From assembly GCF_003339815.1 (NCBI RefSeq), contig NZ_PPTT01000013.1, positions 1 to 64,000 of the forward strand: a stretch of DNA of 64,000 nucleotides, written 5' to 3'. The notes below the pieces were generated by a model that saw only the letters and a list, made by a program, of their open reading frames with translations, was not told the origin of the DNA and did not search any database. Both the position numbers and the translations under genes were made by a program. This document shows, piece by piece, positions 42,263 to 50,649 of the stretch (position 1 is the first letter of the stretch; each line of letters starts with the position of its first letter). This DNA comes from Eggerthella sinensis. Lineage in GTDB: Bacteria > Actinomycetota > Coriobacteriia > Coriobacteriales > Eggerthellaceae.

Positions 42263-43519
42263 ATGCCGGAAATGATCTCACTTGAGGAAGCGCGAGCCCT
42301 GGTGCTGGCGCATGTGTCTGCGCTGCCGGTTGAAACCGCGCCCGTGCTGGAGGCGGTGGGCCGCGTGGCGGCCGCCGATCTGAGCAGCGACATCGACGTC
42401 TCGCCGTTCGCCCACTCGGCGATGGACGGGTTCGCCGTGCGCGCCGCCGAGCTGGCGCACGCCAGCGCCGAGGCGCCGGTGGAGCTCGACGTCGTCGCGG
42501 AAATCGCGGCGGGCGACGTGTTCGAGGGCGTCATCGAAGCGGGTCAGTGCGTGCGCATCATGACGGGCGCGCCGCTGCCCGAGGATGCCGACGCCGTGGT
42601 GAAGTACGAGATCGTGGACGTGGTGACGGGCGACGGCAAGCCCGGCAGCCGCGTGGCGTTCACCGCGCCCGCCGCCGAGCGCTCGAACGTGCGCGACGCG
42701 GGCGAAGAGGCGAAGGCGGGCGAAGTGGTGGTCGAGCAGGGCGAGGTCATCGGCTCGGCCGGCGTCGGGTTCCTGGCCAGCTGCGGCATTGTGAACGTGC
42801 CGGTGCATCGCCGCCCCCGCGTGGCGGTGATCGCCGTGGGCTCCGAGCTGGTCGATCCCACCGAGGTGCCCACGCGCGGCAAGATTCGCAACTCGAACAG
42901 CTACGCGTTGGCCGCATGCGCGCAGGCCGCGGGTGCCGTGCCGGTGATCCTGCCCATCGTGGAGGACACGCAGGAGGCCCTGGCCGCCGCCGTGTCCGCC
43001 GCCACCGAGCAGTACGACTTCGTGGTGACAAGCGGCGGCGCCTCGAACGGCGACTTCGATTTCATCAAGCCCGTCGTCGAAGAGCTGGGCGAGCTGCTGA
43101 TCACCACGGTGAACATGCGCCCCGGCAAGGCCCAGACGTTCGGCATCGTGAACGGTACGCCCGTGTTCGGCCTGCCCGGCAACCCCGCGGCCGCCTACGT
43201 GGGCTTCGAGATGATCATCCGTCCGGCGCTGCGCAAGATGCAGGGCTACACGCACTTCGAGCGTCCGTCCGTGATGGCGCAGCTGTCGCGCGACGTGAAG
43301 AAGAAGGACCCGCGCCGCATCTTCCTGCGCGGCACGCTGTACAAAAACGACGAGGGCGCCTACGTGGTGGCTCCGGCGAAGAACCAGAGCTCCGGCCTGT
43401 TCGGCGTCATTCAGCGCAGCAACTGCATGGCCATCCTGCCCGAGGGCCTCGAGTCGCGCACGGCCGGGTCGCTCGTGCAGTGCGTGCTGCTCGATGTGAA
43501 CGAGGAAGTCAGTCTGTAG
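42263..43519 (+). CDS. moeA: Molybdopterin molybdenumtransferase MoeA
   Basis: The 418-residue enzyme inserts molybdate into adenylylated molybdopterin. Signatures include PFAHSAMDGFAVRA, RIMTGAPLP, TSGGASNGDFDFIKPV and GLPGNPAAAYVGFEM. Full length. It pairs with mogA 12 bases downstream, and both converge on the dmsA-dmsC operon whose catalytic subunit needs the cofactor. GAAAGGGATAT precedes the ATG. Confidence 0.95.
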   Translation: MPEMISLEEARALVLAHVSALPVETAPVLEAVGRVAAADLSSDIDVSPFAHSAMDGFAVRAAELAHASAEAPVELDVVAEIAAGDVFEGVIEAGQCVRIMTGAPLPEDADAVVKYEIVDVVTGDGKPGSRVAFTAPAAERSNVRDAGEEAKAGEVVVEQGEVIGSAGVGFLASCGIVNVPVHRRPRVAVIAVGSELVDPTEVPTRGKIRNSNSYALAACAQAAGAVPVILPIVEDTQEALAAAVSAATEQYDFVVTSGGASNGDFDFIKPVVEELGELLITTVNMRPGKAQTFGIVNGTPVFGLPGNPAAAYVGFEMIIRPALRKMQGYTHFERPSVMAQLSRDVKKKDPRRIFLRGTLYKNDEGAYVVAPAKNQSSGLFGVIQRSNCMAILPEGLESRTAGSLVQCVLLDVNEEVSL

Positions 43520-43531
43520 AAGGAGCTTTTC

Positions 43532-44014
43532 ATGTCCGAGAACCCTATCAGCTTCGCCATCATCACGTGCTCCGACACGCGCAGCATGAAGGAGGATACG
43601 GCGGGCGCCGCACTCGAGGCGCTTATCGCCGAGCAGGGGTGGGAGTGCAAGAGCCACGTGGTGGTGCCCGATGAGCGGCCGTTCATCGCGTCGGCCATCG
43701 TGCGCGCCTGCGACGAGCAGGACGTGGACATTGTGCTGACCTGCGGCGGTAGCGGCTTGTCGCTGCGCGATGTGACGCCCGAGGCCACGATGGACGCCTG
43801 CGAGCGCAACGTGCCCGGCATCGCCGAGGCCATGCGCGCCCACTCGTTGGCCATCACGCCGTACGCCATGCTGTCGCGTGCGCTGTGCATGCAGCGTGGC
43901 CGACACCTCGTGATCAACCTGCCGGGCAGCGAGAAGGCCGCACGCGAGAACTGGGACGGCGTGGTGAAAGCCCTGCCGCATGCCGCCAAGATGATGGCCG
44001 GCGGCGGCCACTGA
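43532..44014 (+). CDS. mogA: Molybdopterin adenylyltransferase (MogA/MoaB)
   Basis: This 160-residue protein adenylylates molybdopterin before MoeA acts. It has ITCSDTRSMKEDTAG, LTCGGSGLSLRDVTPEAT and the C-terminal NLPGSEKAARENW. It is translationally close to moeA (12 bases, AGAAGGAG before the ATG). Its 3' end is 10 bases from the converging dmsC gene, and no terminator is visible between them. Confidence 0.93.
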   Translation: MSENPISFAIITCSDTRSMKEDTAGAALEALIAEQGWECKSHVVVPDERPFIASAIVRACDEQDVDIVLTCGGSGLSLRDVTPEATMDACERNVPGIAEAMRAHSLAITPYAMLSRALCMQRGRHLVINLPGSEKAARENWDGVVKALPHAAKMMAGGGH

Positions 44015-44024
44015 GCCGACGCTC

Positions 44025-44879
44025 CTAAAAACCCACCGTCATGTGCAGGTGGTAGAACACGAAGCGCGTGACGAAGACGGCGGCCAGCACGAAGATGCTG
44101 GCCGCTATGCGGAGGGCGAGCGTGGTGCGCCGCGATTGGACGCGCTTGAGCGACAGGCCGGCGGCCGCCACGCCGAGGGCCCCGAGCACGAGGTGGATGA
44201 CGATGGCGCTCGGATAGTGCGGCACGAGCGAGCTGGCCGAGAACTCGTTGTTCACGATGGTTTCGAGGCTGGCTTGGTGCATGACGAGCACGGCGGTGCC
44301 CACGATGAGCGCCGCCGCGGCAAGCACGATGAGCGCGACTTCCAGGGCGTGCGGGCGCACGCGGGCGGTTTCCATGAACAGCAGGCCCAGCACGGGGCCG
44401 GCCAGCAGCGCCGACAGCACGAGGTTCGCCGGCGTGAAGGCGGTATCCCAGGTGGGAACCGTGTCCACGCCGTATGCGACCGACGTGCACGCGATGAGCC
44501 CCATCCCCGCGAGGCAGGCGAGCGCGATCCACGGCTTGGCCACGGCATCGCTGAAGTGCTCCTTGAACGCCATCATCCAGTACGAACCCACGAGGAACAG
44601 AAACGCGACCGCGCTCAGCACTTCGTTCGACAGGGGCGAGCGGCCGATGCCCGAGAACACGTGCAGCGCGTTCGCCGGCGTGCCGAGGTGGGTGGCCGAG
44701 GCGATGAAGCCGGCCAGCACCACGCTGAACGGCAACGCGATCATGCGGTCGATGCGCACGGCGGCAGCGTGGTCGTGCGATCCCAGGCGCACGAGCGCAA
44801 GCGCGAGGAACGCGACGACGCCCGCCGGTGCGAGCGACGTGAACAGCGCGAGCGAGAAGGCGTCGAATCCGCTCGTCAT
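44025..44879 (-). CDS. dmsC: DmsC-like membrane anchor
   Basis: The 284-residue protein has about eight membrane helices and the start SGFDAFSLALFTSLAPAGVVAF. DmsC subunits anchor the reductase and oxidise menaquinol. Its ATG overlaps the upstream dmsB stop (ATGA). The family is assigned by topology and by the AB-C gene order; NrfD is the alternative, but the helix number fits DmsC. Confidence 0.82.
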   Translation of the reverse strand: MTSGFDAFSLALFTSLAPAGVVAFLALALVRLGSHDHAAAVRIDRMIALPFSVVLAGFIASATHLGTPANALHVFSGIGRSPLSNEVLSAVAFLFLVGSYWMMAFKEHFSDAVAKPWIALACLAGMGLIACTSVAYGVDTVPTWDTAFTPANLVLSALLAGPVLGLLFMETARVRPHALEVALIVLAAAALIVGTAVLVMHQASLETIVNNEFSASSLVPHYPSAIVIHLVLGALGVAAAGLSLKRVQSRRTTLALRIAASIFVLAAVFVTRFVFYHLHMTVGF

Positions 44880-45499
44880 AGGTGGATCTCCGTCCGGTTG
44901 ACAATGCTGCCGCCCTGTTCGACCGCGCGTTGAGCGGCGGGCGAGGGGAGGATGAGCAGGTTGGGATGCGTGGCTCCCTCGTCGGGCAGGGGGAGGATGG
45001 AGCGCACGGTGTTCGGGTGGCGGCTCGCCAGCTCGGAGCCGGTGCCGAAGTCGAGCGCGCGCACGGGGCACGCGTCAACGCAGATGGGCGGCTTTCCCTC
45101 GGCGACGCGGGTGCGGCAGCCGTCGCATTTCGTGCTGCGCTTCAGGTGCTCGTCGATGTGGGGCGCATGGTAGGGGCACGCCATGGTGCAGTAGCCGCAG
45201 CCGATGCACTTGCGCGCGTCGGGCCACACGAGTTCGAGCTCGTCTTTGTGCATGGCGCCGGTGGGACACACGCGCGTGCATACGGGGTTGTTGCAGTGGT
45301 TGCACGAGATGGAGAGGTGGTAGGCGAACGCGTCCTGTGAAAGCTCGCCCTGCGCATCGCGGTGCCATGAGCCGCCCTCGTAGTCGATCACCATGCGAAA
45401 CGCGAGGTCGGGACCGTGGTCGTGGTAATCCTTGCACGCCAACACGCAGGTTCTGCACCCGGTGCATCGCGTGTTGTCATAGAAGAATCCCCGTGGCAT
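44876..45499 (-). CDS. dmsB: DmsB-like iron-sulfur subunit (second copy)
   Basis: The 207-residue ferredoxin subunit has the four-cluster pattern (CTGCRTCVLACKD, SCNHCNNPVCTRVCPTGAM, CIGCGYCTMACPYHAP, CDGCRTRVAEGKPPICVDACP). It passes electrons between DmsC and DmsA. Together with the copy at 45731 it is one of two DmsB genes in the operon. It overlaps dmsC by 4 bases and is 231 bases from the other copy. Possibly the two copies act in alternative complexes. Confidence 0.88.
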   Translation of the reverse strand: MPRGFFYDNTRCTGCRTCVLACKDYHDHGPDLAFRMVIDYEGGSWHRDAQGELSQDAFAYHLSISCNHCNNPVCTRVCPTGAMHKDELELVWPDARKCIGCGYCTMACPYHAPHIDEHLKRSTKCDGCRTRVAEGKPPICVDACPVRALDFGTGSELASRHPNTVRSILPLPDEGATHPNLLILPSPAAQRAVEQGGSIVNRTEIHL

Positions 45500-45659
45500 G
45501 GCGTCGCTTTCAAGTTGGTGATGTGGTGGATGATTTTAGCATGGCGGGAGTGGGTGCAACCTGTGGCGTGGAGTTCTCTCCCTTATGGCGCTGCGCGAAT
45601 CGTGCTTGATGGTGAGACGTATGCAGCGCCTTTTGGGCGATCCCTGGGTTCGCCGAATC

Positions 45660-45702
45660 GGCGCTGGGCGGGCTTGCTGGTTCGCAAGATCCGCCCAGCG
45701 CC
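45660..45702. other. Large inverted repeat between the two dmsB genes
   Basis: GGCGCTGGGCGG (45660-45671) pairs with its complement at 45691-45702, and the 19-base loop contains a small inner stem (CTTGC with GCAAG). There is no T-run on either strand. It may be an mRNA-stabilising or partial-termination element that sets the ratio of the subunits. The rest of 45500-45730 holds nothing I can assign. Confidence 0.55.
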
Positions 45703-45730
45703 ATGGAGGGGAAGGGGTGGTGGAAAGTCC

Positions 45731-46366
45731 CTACGCGACGCCCGTCACTTCTTTCTCGTTGGCTATCGCGCCGGTGGTGTCGCCCGGGTCCTTTGCGGCC
45801 GGGCACGGCAGGATGGCGATGGACGGCGTGGTTTGGTCGGGGGCGGGCATGGGGGCGATACCGGCCACGGTGCCGCTGTGCTTGGAGCGCAGCTCGTCGA
45901 TGTCGCCGAACTCGAGGGCGCGCAGGGGGCACGCCTCAACGCAGATGGGGCTCTTGCCTTCGGCCACGCGCTCGGCGCAGCCGTCGCATTTCACGCCCTT
46001 GCCCTTCTCCTTGTCCACGATGGGCACGTTGTAGGGGCAGGTGGTGACGCACACGCCCGCACCCGTGCACTTCTCCTCGTTGATGGCGACGAGGCCCGTT
46101 TCGGTGTCCTTCTCGATGGCGCCCTGCGGGCACTTGGCCATGCACGCCGGCATGGCGCAATGCTGGCAGCCCAGCGACACGTGGTAGGCGAACGCGTCGG
46201 AGACGTAGGTGCCGTCGCCGGTATCGGTCCAGGCGCCGCCTTCGTAGTCGTACACCTTGCGAAACGCGATGGTGGCCGACAGGTCCTTGTAATCCTTGCA
46301 CGCCATCTCGCAGGTGCGACAACCCGTGCAGCGCGTGCTGTCGAAGTAAAATCCGTACTGAGTCAT
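45731..46366 (-). CDS. dmsB: DmsB-like iron-sulfur subunit (first copy)
   Basis: The 211-residue ferredoxin subunit has four cysteine groups (CTGCRTCEMACKD, GCQHCAMPACMAKCP, CTGAGVCVTTCPYN, CDGCAERVAEGKSPICVEACP). The third group reads CTGAGVC, so Ala replaces the usual second Cys of one cluster; cluster 3 or 4 may have changed properties. It follows dmsA after 15 bases with GGAGGAG before the start. It is the likely main partner of the dmsA product. Confidence 0.87.
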   Translation of the reverse strand: MTQYGFYFDSTRCTGCRTCEMACKDYKDLSATIAFRKVYDYEGGAWTDTGDGTYVSDAFAYHVSLGCQHCAMPACMAKCPQGAIEKDTETGLVAINEEKCTGAGVCVTTCPYNVPIVDKEKGKGVKCDGCAERVAEGKSPICVEACPLRALEFGDIDELRSKHSGTVAGIAPMPAPDQTTPSIAILPCPAAKDPGDTTGAIANEKEVTGVA

Positions 46367-46381
46367 GTGATCCTCCTCCCG

Positions 46382-48817
46382 TTAGGCCTTCGTGATTTCA
46401 GCGATCATGGAGTGCGCGGGGCCGTTGCCCTTGGCAAGCGGCGTCGGCTTGTACGTGGTCAGCGTGTTCACGCACGCGCCTTCGTCCACGCGATCGCCGT
46501 TCATGTTCGCCTTGTGCCACGCGCCCTGCGGGATGCCGATGGTGCCGGGAATGATGCGCGACGTGACCTTCGCCTCAATGCGGATTTCGCCGGCGGGGCT
46601 CTTCACGGCCACCGTGTCGCCGCTGACGATGCCGCGCGACTCGGCGTCGGCCGGGTTGATCCACAGCTGCTGGCGCGCCACCTGCTCAAGCTCGGGAATG
46701 AAGCCGAACGAGGAGTGGGTGCGGCTCTTGTGGTGGAAGCCGGTGCAGTACAGCGGGTATTCGTCGGTCACCGCGCCGTAGCCCTGGAAGCCGGGCATGA
46801 ACACGGGGATGGGGTTGATGACCTCGTCCTCCTCGAGCTCCCAGGTGGCGGCAATCTCGGCCAGCTGCTCGGAGTAGATTTCGATCTTGCCCGACGGCGT
46901 GGACAGCGGATTCTTCTCGGGATCGGTGCGGAAGTCCACGAGGCCGATGGCCGGCTCGAGCGCGCGCTTGTACACGCCCTGTTCCTTGATCTCGTCCCAG
47001 CTGGGCATATTTTTGTCGGCTGCGGCGCCCGCTTCGTAGAGTTCCTGAATCCACTCTTCCTGCGTCTTGCCCTCGGTGAACACGTCCTTCTTGCCGAACT
47101 TGTCGGCGATGTCGGCGCACACGTCGTAGCTCGAGCGGCACTCGCCCGGCGCGTCCTGCGCGGGGCCGCCCACGACGACGGCCGTGTAGTACTCGGAGTA
47201 GCCCTGCGTCTGCATGTTCAGCTGCTCGGAGCGCATGGCGTCGGGCAGCAGGATGTCGGCGTACTTCGCGGAGTCGGTCATAACGGTGTCCCACACCACG
47301 ATGAACTCGAGCTTGCTCTCGTCCTGCAGCACGTCGTGCGTGTAGTTGATGTCGCCGTGCTGGTTCGTGATGCAGTTGCCCGCGTAGTTCCACAGGAACT
47401 TGATGTCGCTGTTCAACTTGTCGGCGCCCACGATGCCGGCATTCGTGGCGGTCATCTCCTTGCCGTGATCAACCGCGTTGATCCACTGGTACACGGGGAT
47501 GGCCGTCTTGATGGGGTTCTCGAACGGCAGGCTGCCAACGAGGTACGTGGGCGGCTCGGCCTCGCGCTGACCGGTGTTCGTGCCGGGCAGGCCGATCTGG
47601 CCGATGAGCACGGGAAGCATGCAGATGGCGCGCGCGGTGTCCTCGCCGTTCGTGTGGCGCTGCGGGCCCCAGCCCTGGCAGATGAACGGCGCTTTGGCGG
47701 CGGCTATCTCGGCTGCCAGCTCGCGGATGCGGTCGGCGGAAATCTGCGTGATGGGGGCGGCCCACTCGGGGGTCTTCTCCACCATGTCGTAGCCGGTGCC
47801 CATGATGTAGTCCTTGTACGATTTGTTCTGGCCCTTGGCGGACTCGGGCATGGTGTCCTCGTCGTAGCCGACGCAGAACTGGTCGAGAAACTCCTTGTCC
47901 ACCTGGTCGTTCGCAATCCACTCGTGGGCGATGGCCGACACGAGCGCGGCGTCGGTACCGGGGCGGATGGGCTGCCACTCGTCGGGATGGCCCGAGCACG
48001 ACTCGTTCATGCGGTAGTCGATGTTGATGATCTTCCCGCCGCGGCCGGTGACGGATTCGCGCACCTTCGCGAAGTCCCACACGGCGTTCGCGCCGCCCAT
48101 GCGGGTTTCCGCCGGGCTGTTGCCGAACATCACCACGAGGTCGGATGCGCGCTCGGCCTCGGAGAACGAGGAGGCGTGCACGTTGTCGTACGGGCTGCAC
48201 TTGCTGCCGTACATGAAGGGAAGCGCCACCTGCAGCATGTGGGTGGAGTAGTCGTACGCCTGGTTGATGTAGCCGCCCAGCAGGCTGAGCAGGCGAAGGC
48301 CCGGCTGCTTGCCGGTGGTGGAGTACATGCCCGTGGCGTAGTTCACGTAGATGGCTTCGTTGCCGTACGTGTCGATGGTGTACTTCAGCTTCTCGGCGAT
48401 GGTGTCGATGGCCTCGTCCCAGGAAATCTCCTCGAACTTGCCTTCGCCGCGCTTGCCGACGCGCTTCATGGGCTTCGTCAGACGGTCGGGGCTGTTGATC
48501 CAGCGACGCATGGAGCGGCCGCGCAGGCAGGCGCGCGCCTGCAGGTCGACATCCCCCGTGTTGTCGGATTCCATGTAGACGATCTTGCCGTCCTGGGAGT
48601 GCCACTGGAAGATGCAGTTGCCGCCGCAGTTGACGTTGCACTGGCTCCACGAAATCTGATCGGCCGGCGCAGCAGCGCCCTCGCCGCCGGCTTCCTGCTC
48701 GCTTTTCGGCGTGCAGCCGTACAGCGCGGTCGATCCGGCAGCGCCCGCAAGCGCGAGGCCTGCAAGCGATCCCTTGACGAACGTGCGGCGCGACAACGTC
48801 GATTCGTTCATGGTCAT
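46382..48817 (-). CDS. dmsA: DmsA-like molybdopterin oxidoreductase, catalytic subunit
   Basis: The 811-residue protein belongs to the DMSO reductase family. It has a Tat leader (LSRRTFVKGSLAG), an N-terminal [4Fe-4S] motif (Cys60, 64, 68 and 97), the molybdopterin domain (WDEAIDTIAEKLKYTIDTYG, RMGGANAVWDFA) and the C-terminal domain (INPADAESRGIVSGDTVAV). The metal-ligand residue is not sure from reading. The exported reductase would accept electrons from DmsC via DmsB. Substrate could be DMSO, TMAO or another S- or N-oxide. GGAGGG is before the ATG at 48817. Confidence 0.85.
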   Translation of the reverse strand: MTMNESTLSRRTFVKGSLAGLALAGAAGSTALYGCTPKSEQEAGGEGAAAPADQISWSQCNVNCGGNCIFQWHSQDGKIVYMESDNTGDVDLQARACLRGRSMRRWINSPDRLTKPMKRVGKRGEGKFEEISWDEAIDTIAEKLKYTIDTYGNEAIYVNYATGMYSTTGKQPGLRLLSLLGGYINQAYDYSTHMLQVALPFMYGSKCSPYDNVHASSFSEAERASDLVVMFGNSPAETRMGGANAVWDFAKVRESVTGRGGKIINIDYRMNESCSGHPDEWQPIRPGTDAALVSAIAHEWIANDQVDKEFLDQFCVGYDEDTMPESAKGQNKSYKDYIMGTGYDMVEKTPEWAAPITQISADRIRELAAEIAAAKAPFICQGWGPQRHTNGEDTARAICMLPVLIGQIGLPGTNTGQREAEPPTYLVGSLPFENPIKTAIPVYQWINAVDHGKEMTATNAGIVGADKLNSDIKFLWNYAGNCITNQHGDINYTHDVLQDESKLEFIVVWDTVMTDSAKYADILLPDAMRSEQLNMQTQGYSEYYTAVVVGGPAQDAPGECRSSYDVCADIADKFGKKDVFTEGKTQEEWIQELYEAGAAADKNMPSWDEIKEQGVYKRALEPAIGLVDFRTDPEKNPLSTPSGKIEIYSEQLAEIAATWELEEDEVINPIPVFMPGFQGYGAVTDEYPLYCTGFHHKSRTHSSFGFIPELEQVARQQLWINPADAESRGIVSGDTVAVKSPAGEIRIEAKVTSRIIPGTIGIPQGAWHKANMNGDRVDEGACVNTLTTYKPTPLAKGNGPAHSMIAEITKA

Positions 48818-48884
48818 AGTTCCCTCCTCTAATTCCGATTGTTCCTCTCGCCTTTTCAAAAGTACCTGAAACAACCGGGAGACG

Positions 48885-48905
48885 AATCACACTCGTCATG
48901 TGATT
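48885..48905. promoter_or_regulatory. 21-bp palindrome between dmsA and the LuxR gene
   Basis: AATCACA-N7-TGTGATT lies 68 bases before dmsA. A GGGTGA half-site, as in two other LuxR/reductase gaps, lies at 48936-48941. Either may be the operator of the divergent LuxR. Confidence 0.55.
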
Positions 48906-49037
48906 TAAGAACAAAACCCCAGGTGGGACGAATGAGGGTGAGAGGTTTTCTGGCCATAAGGGATGGCGGGAGCCCCTCCATTTGATAGTATGGCAGATGC
49001 GACGACGGGCCGAGCGGGGAAGTGGAAGGGGGCGCTC

Positions 49038-50588
49038 ATGGCACAGACCGCACATCGCACGCATGTGTCCAGTTGGGGCTACGCCTGCTTTCTCACGGTG
49101 AACGCCACGTCCATCTGGGGCGGCGTATTCCCGTTTTTGCCGCTTGAATTCCAAACGGCGCAAATCACGCTCACCTTCTTTCTTGCGCAAGCGCTCGCGT
49201 TCGGCGGCGCGTTCGTGGCAAGCATGTTCGGCTCGTACTACTTCCCGCGCGGCGCGCGCGTGATGCTGGTGTCGCTGAGCGCCATCCTCGTGTTCGCCGG
49301 GTCGGCCTGCCTCATCGCGGCCATGTACGTGTCGGCGATCACGCTCGTGCTGGTGGCGGGCGGCGGCGTGCTGCTGGGCATCGGGTGCGCGGGCATGTTC
49401 ATGCTGTGGCAGCGCTACTTCGCCTCGCTGCCGTCGGCCGAGGGCAACCTGCGGCTCATCGTGGGCACGGCCATCGCGCCGCTCATCTACTTCGGGCTGT
49501 ACCTCGTGCCCATCGCGCTGACGGCCTTCCTCATCCCGCTCGTGTTCGTGCCGCTGTGCGGGCTGTGCATCGCGCTGTCGGTGCGCGAGATGCATATCGA
49601 CCAGCCCATGTTCGAAGACGTACCTCAGCAGCATCCGCGCGTGTACCGGCGCGTGGTGTCCGACTACTGGCGCAACGCGCTGTGCGTGGGCTCGCTCGCG
49701 TTCGCAAGCGGCGTCATCCGCGGCATCGCGCTGCTGCACGAGGAAATCGGGGCGGTGGTGAACAGCGCGTCCATGCTGGGATCGCTCGTGTCGGCCGTGG
49801 TGCTGCTGGTGCTGTGGTACCGCATGAGCTTCCGTTTCGGGCTCACCTCGGTGTTTCGCGTGGTGTACCCGCTCATCGTCACGGGATTTTTGCTGCTGCC
49901 CTTCCTGGGCGCGGGCTACCTCAACCTGTTCGCGGCGCTCACGTACATGGTGTTCTCGCTCGTGCAGATGCTCATGATGATGCAGTGCGCGCAAATCTCG
50001 CGCGACCGCGGCATCAATCCCGTGTTCATCTACGGCTTCTTCGGCGGCGTGGCGTACATCATGCAGAGCGGGGGATTCTTGCTGGGATGGGTGAGCGACT
50101 TCATTTCGGTGGACGGGCGTGCGTGGCTGTTCTTCGTGGCCATGGTGTCGAGCTATGTGCTGGGGCTCACGCTGCTTGCGGCAACGGGCACCCTGTTCAA
50201 GCCGCTCGTGGCGAAGGGCACGGTCACCATGGAGCCCATCGAGTTCTTGGCGAACGGCGAGCCGCGTCAGCAGAAAGCGGCGAAAGGGGCGAAGGCGAAA
50301 GCGGACAAGCCCGCTGCGAAGCGGCGGCGCAACCGCCCGTCGGCCTCCGAGGACGCCGGCGTCATTCGCGATCGCACGTCGAAGCAGTGTCTCGTGTTGC
50401 AGGAGGCGCATGGGCTGTCCACGCGCGAGACGGAGGTCATGGAGCTCATCGCGCGCGGCAACAGCATGGCTTCCATCGCCGAGCGCCTTGTGATCAGCGA
50501 AAACACCGTGCGCACCCACGCGAAGCACATTTACACGAAACTCGACATCCACCGCCGCCAAGAACTGCTCGACATGCTGGGGGAGTAG
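49038..50588 (+). CDS. Membrane-bound LuxR-type regulator (next to dmsA)
   Basis: The 516-residue protein has about twelve helices over residues 10-400, a basic linker of about 60 residues (KAAKGAKAKADKPAAKRRRN) and a LuxR helix-turn-helix (LSTRETEVMELIARGNSMAS, ISENTVRTHAKHIYTKLDI). AAGGGGG is 7 bases before the ATG at 49038. It is divergent from the dms operon, the probable target. Confidence 0.85.
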   Translation: MAQTAHRTHVSSWGYACFLTVNATSIWGGVFPFLPLEFQTAQITLTFFLAQALAFGGAFVASMFGSYYFPRGARVMLVSLSAILVFAGSACLIAAMYVSAITLVLVAGGGVLLGIGCAGMFMLWQRYFASLPSAEGNLRLIVGTAIAPLIYFGLYLVPIALTAFLIPLVFVPLCGLCIALSVREMHIDQPMFEDVPQQHPRVYRRVVSDYWRNALCVGSLAFASGVIRGIALLHEEIGAVVNSASMLGSLVSAVVLLVLWYRMSFRFGLTSVFRVVYPLIVTGFLLLPFLGAGYLNLFAALTYMVFSLVQMLMMMQCAQISRDRGINPVFIYGFFGGVAYIMQSGGFLLGWVSDFISVDGRAWLFFVAMVSSYVLGLTLLAATGTLFKPLVAKGTVTMEPIEFLANGEPRQQKAAKGAKAKADKPAAKRRRNRPSASEDAGVIRDRTSKQCLVLQEAHGLSTRETEVMELIARGNSMASIAERLVISENTVRTHAKHIYTKLDIHRRQELLDMLGE

Positions 50589-50614
50589 GGGCGCGTCAGG
50601 GAGAGCGGGAGTGC

Positions 50615-50620
50615 TATACT
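50615..50620 (+). promoter_or_regulatory. Extended -10 of the alr gene
   Basis: TGCTATACT carries TATACT with the TGN extension, 30 bases before the alr ATG at 50650. Confidence 0.5.
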
Positions 50621-50649
50621 GATGCCCGATCGACTGAAAGGCATGGAGC

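Noticed and set aside
45416-48832. A 1138-codon open frame on the plus strand opposite dmsA and dmsB
   Set aside because: It is a shadow of the GC-rich coding strand of dmsA; no ribosome site, family motif or sensible composition was found, while dmsA on the other strand is a clear family member.
48885-48905. Calling the dmsA dyad a CRP or FNR site
   Set aside because: The arms are in the opposite order to the CRP site (TCACA then TGTGA) and do not match the FNR consensus.
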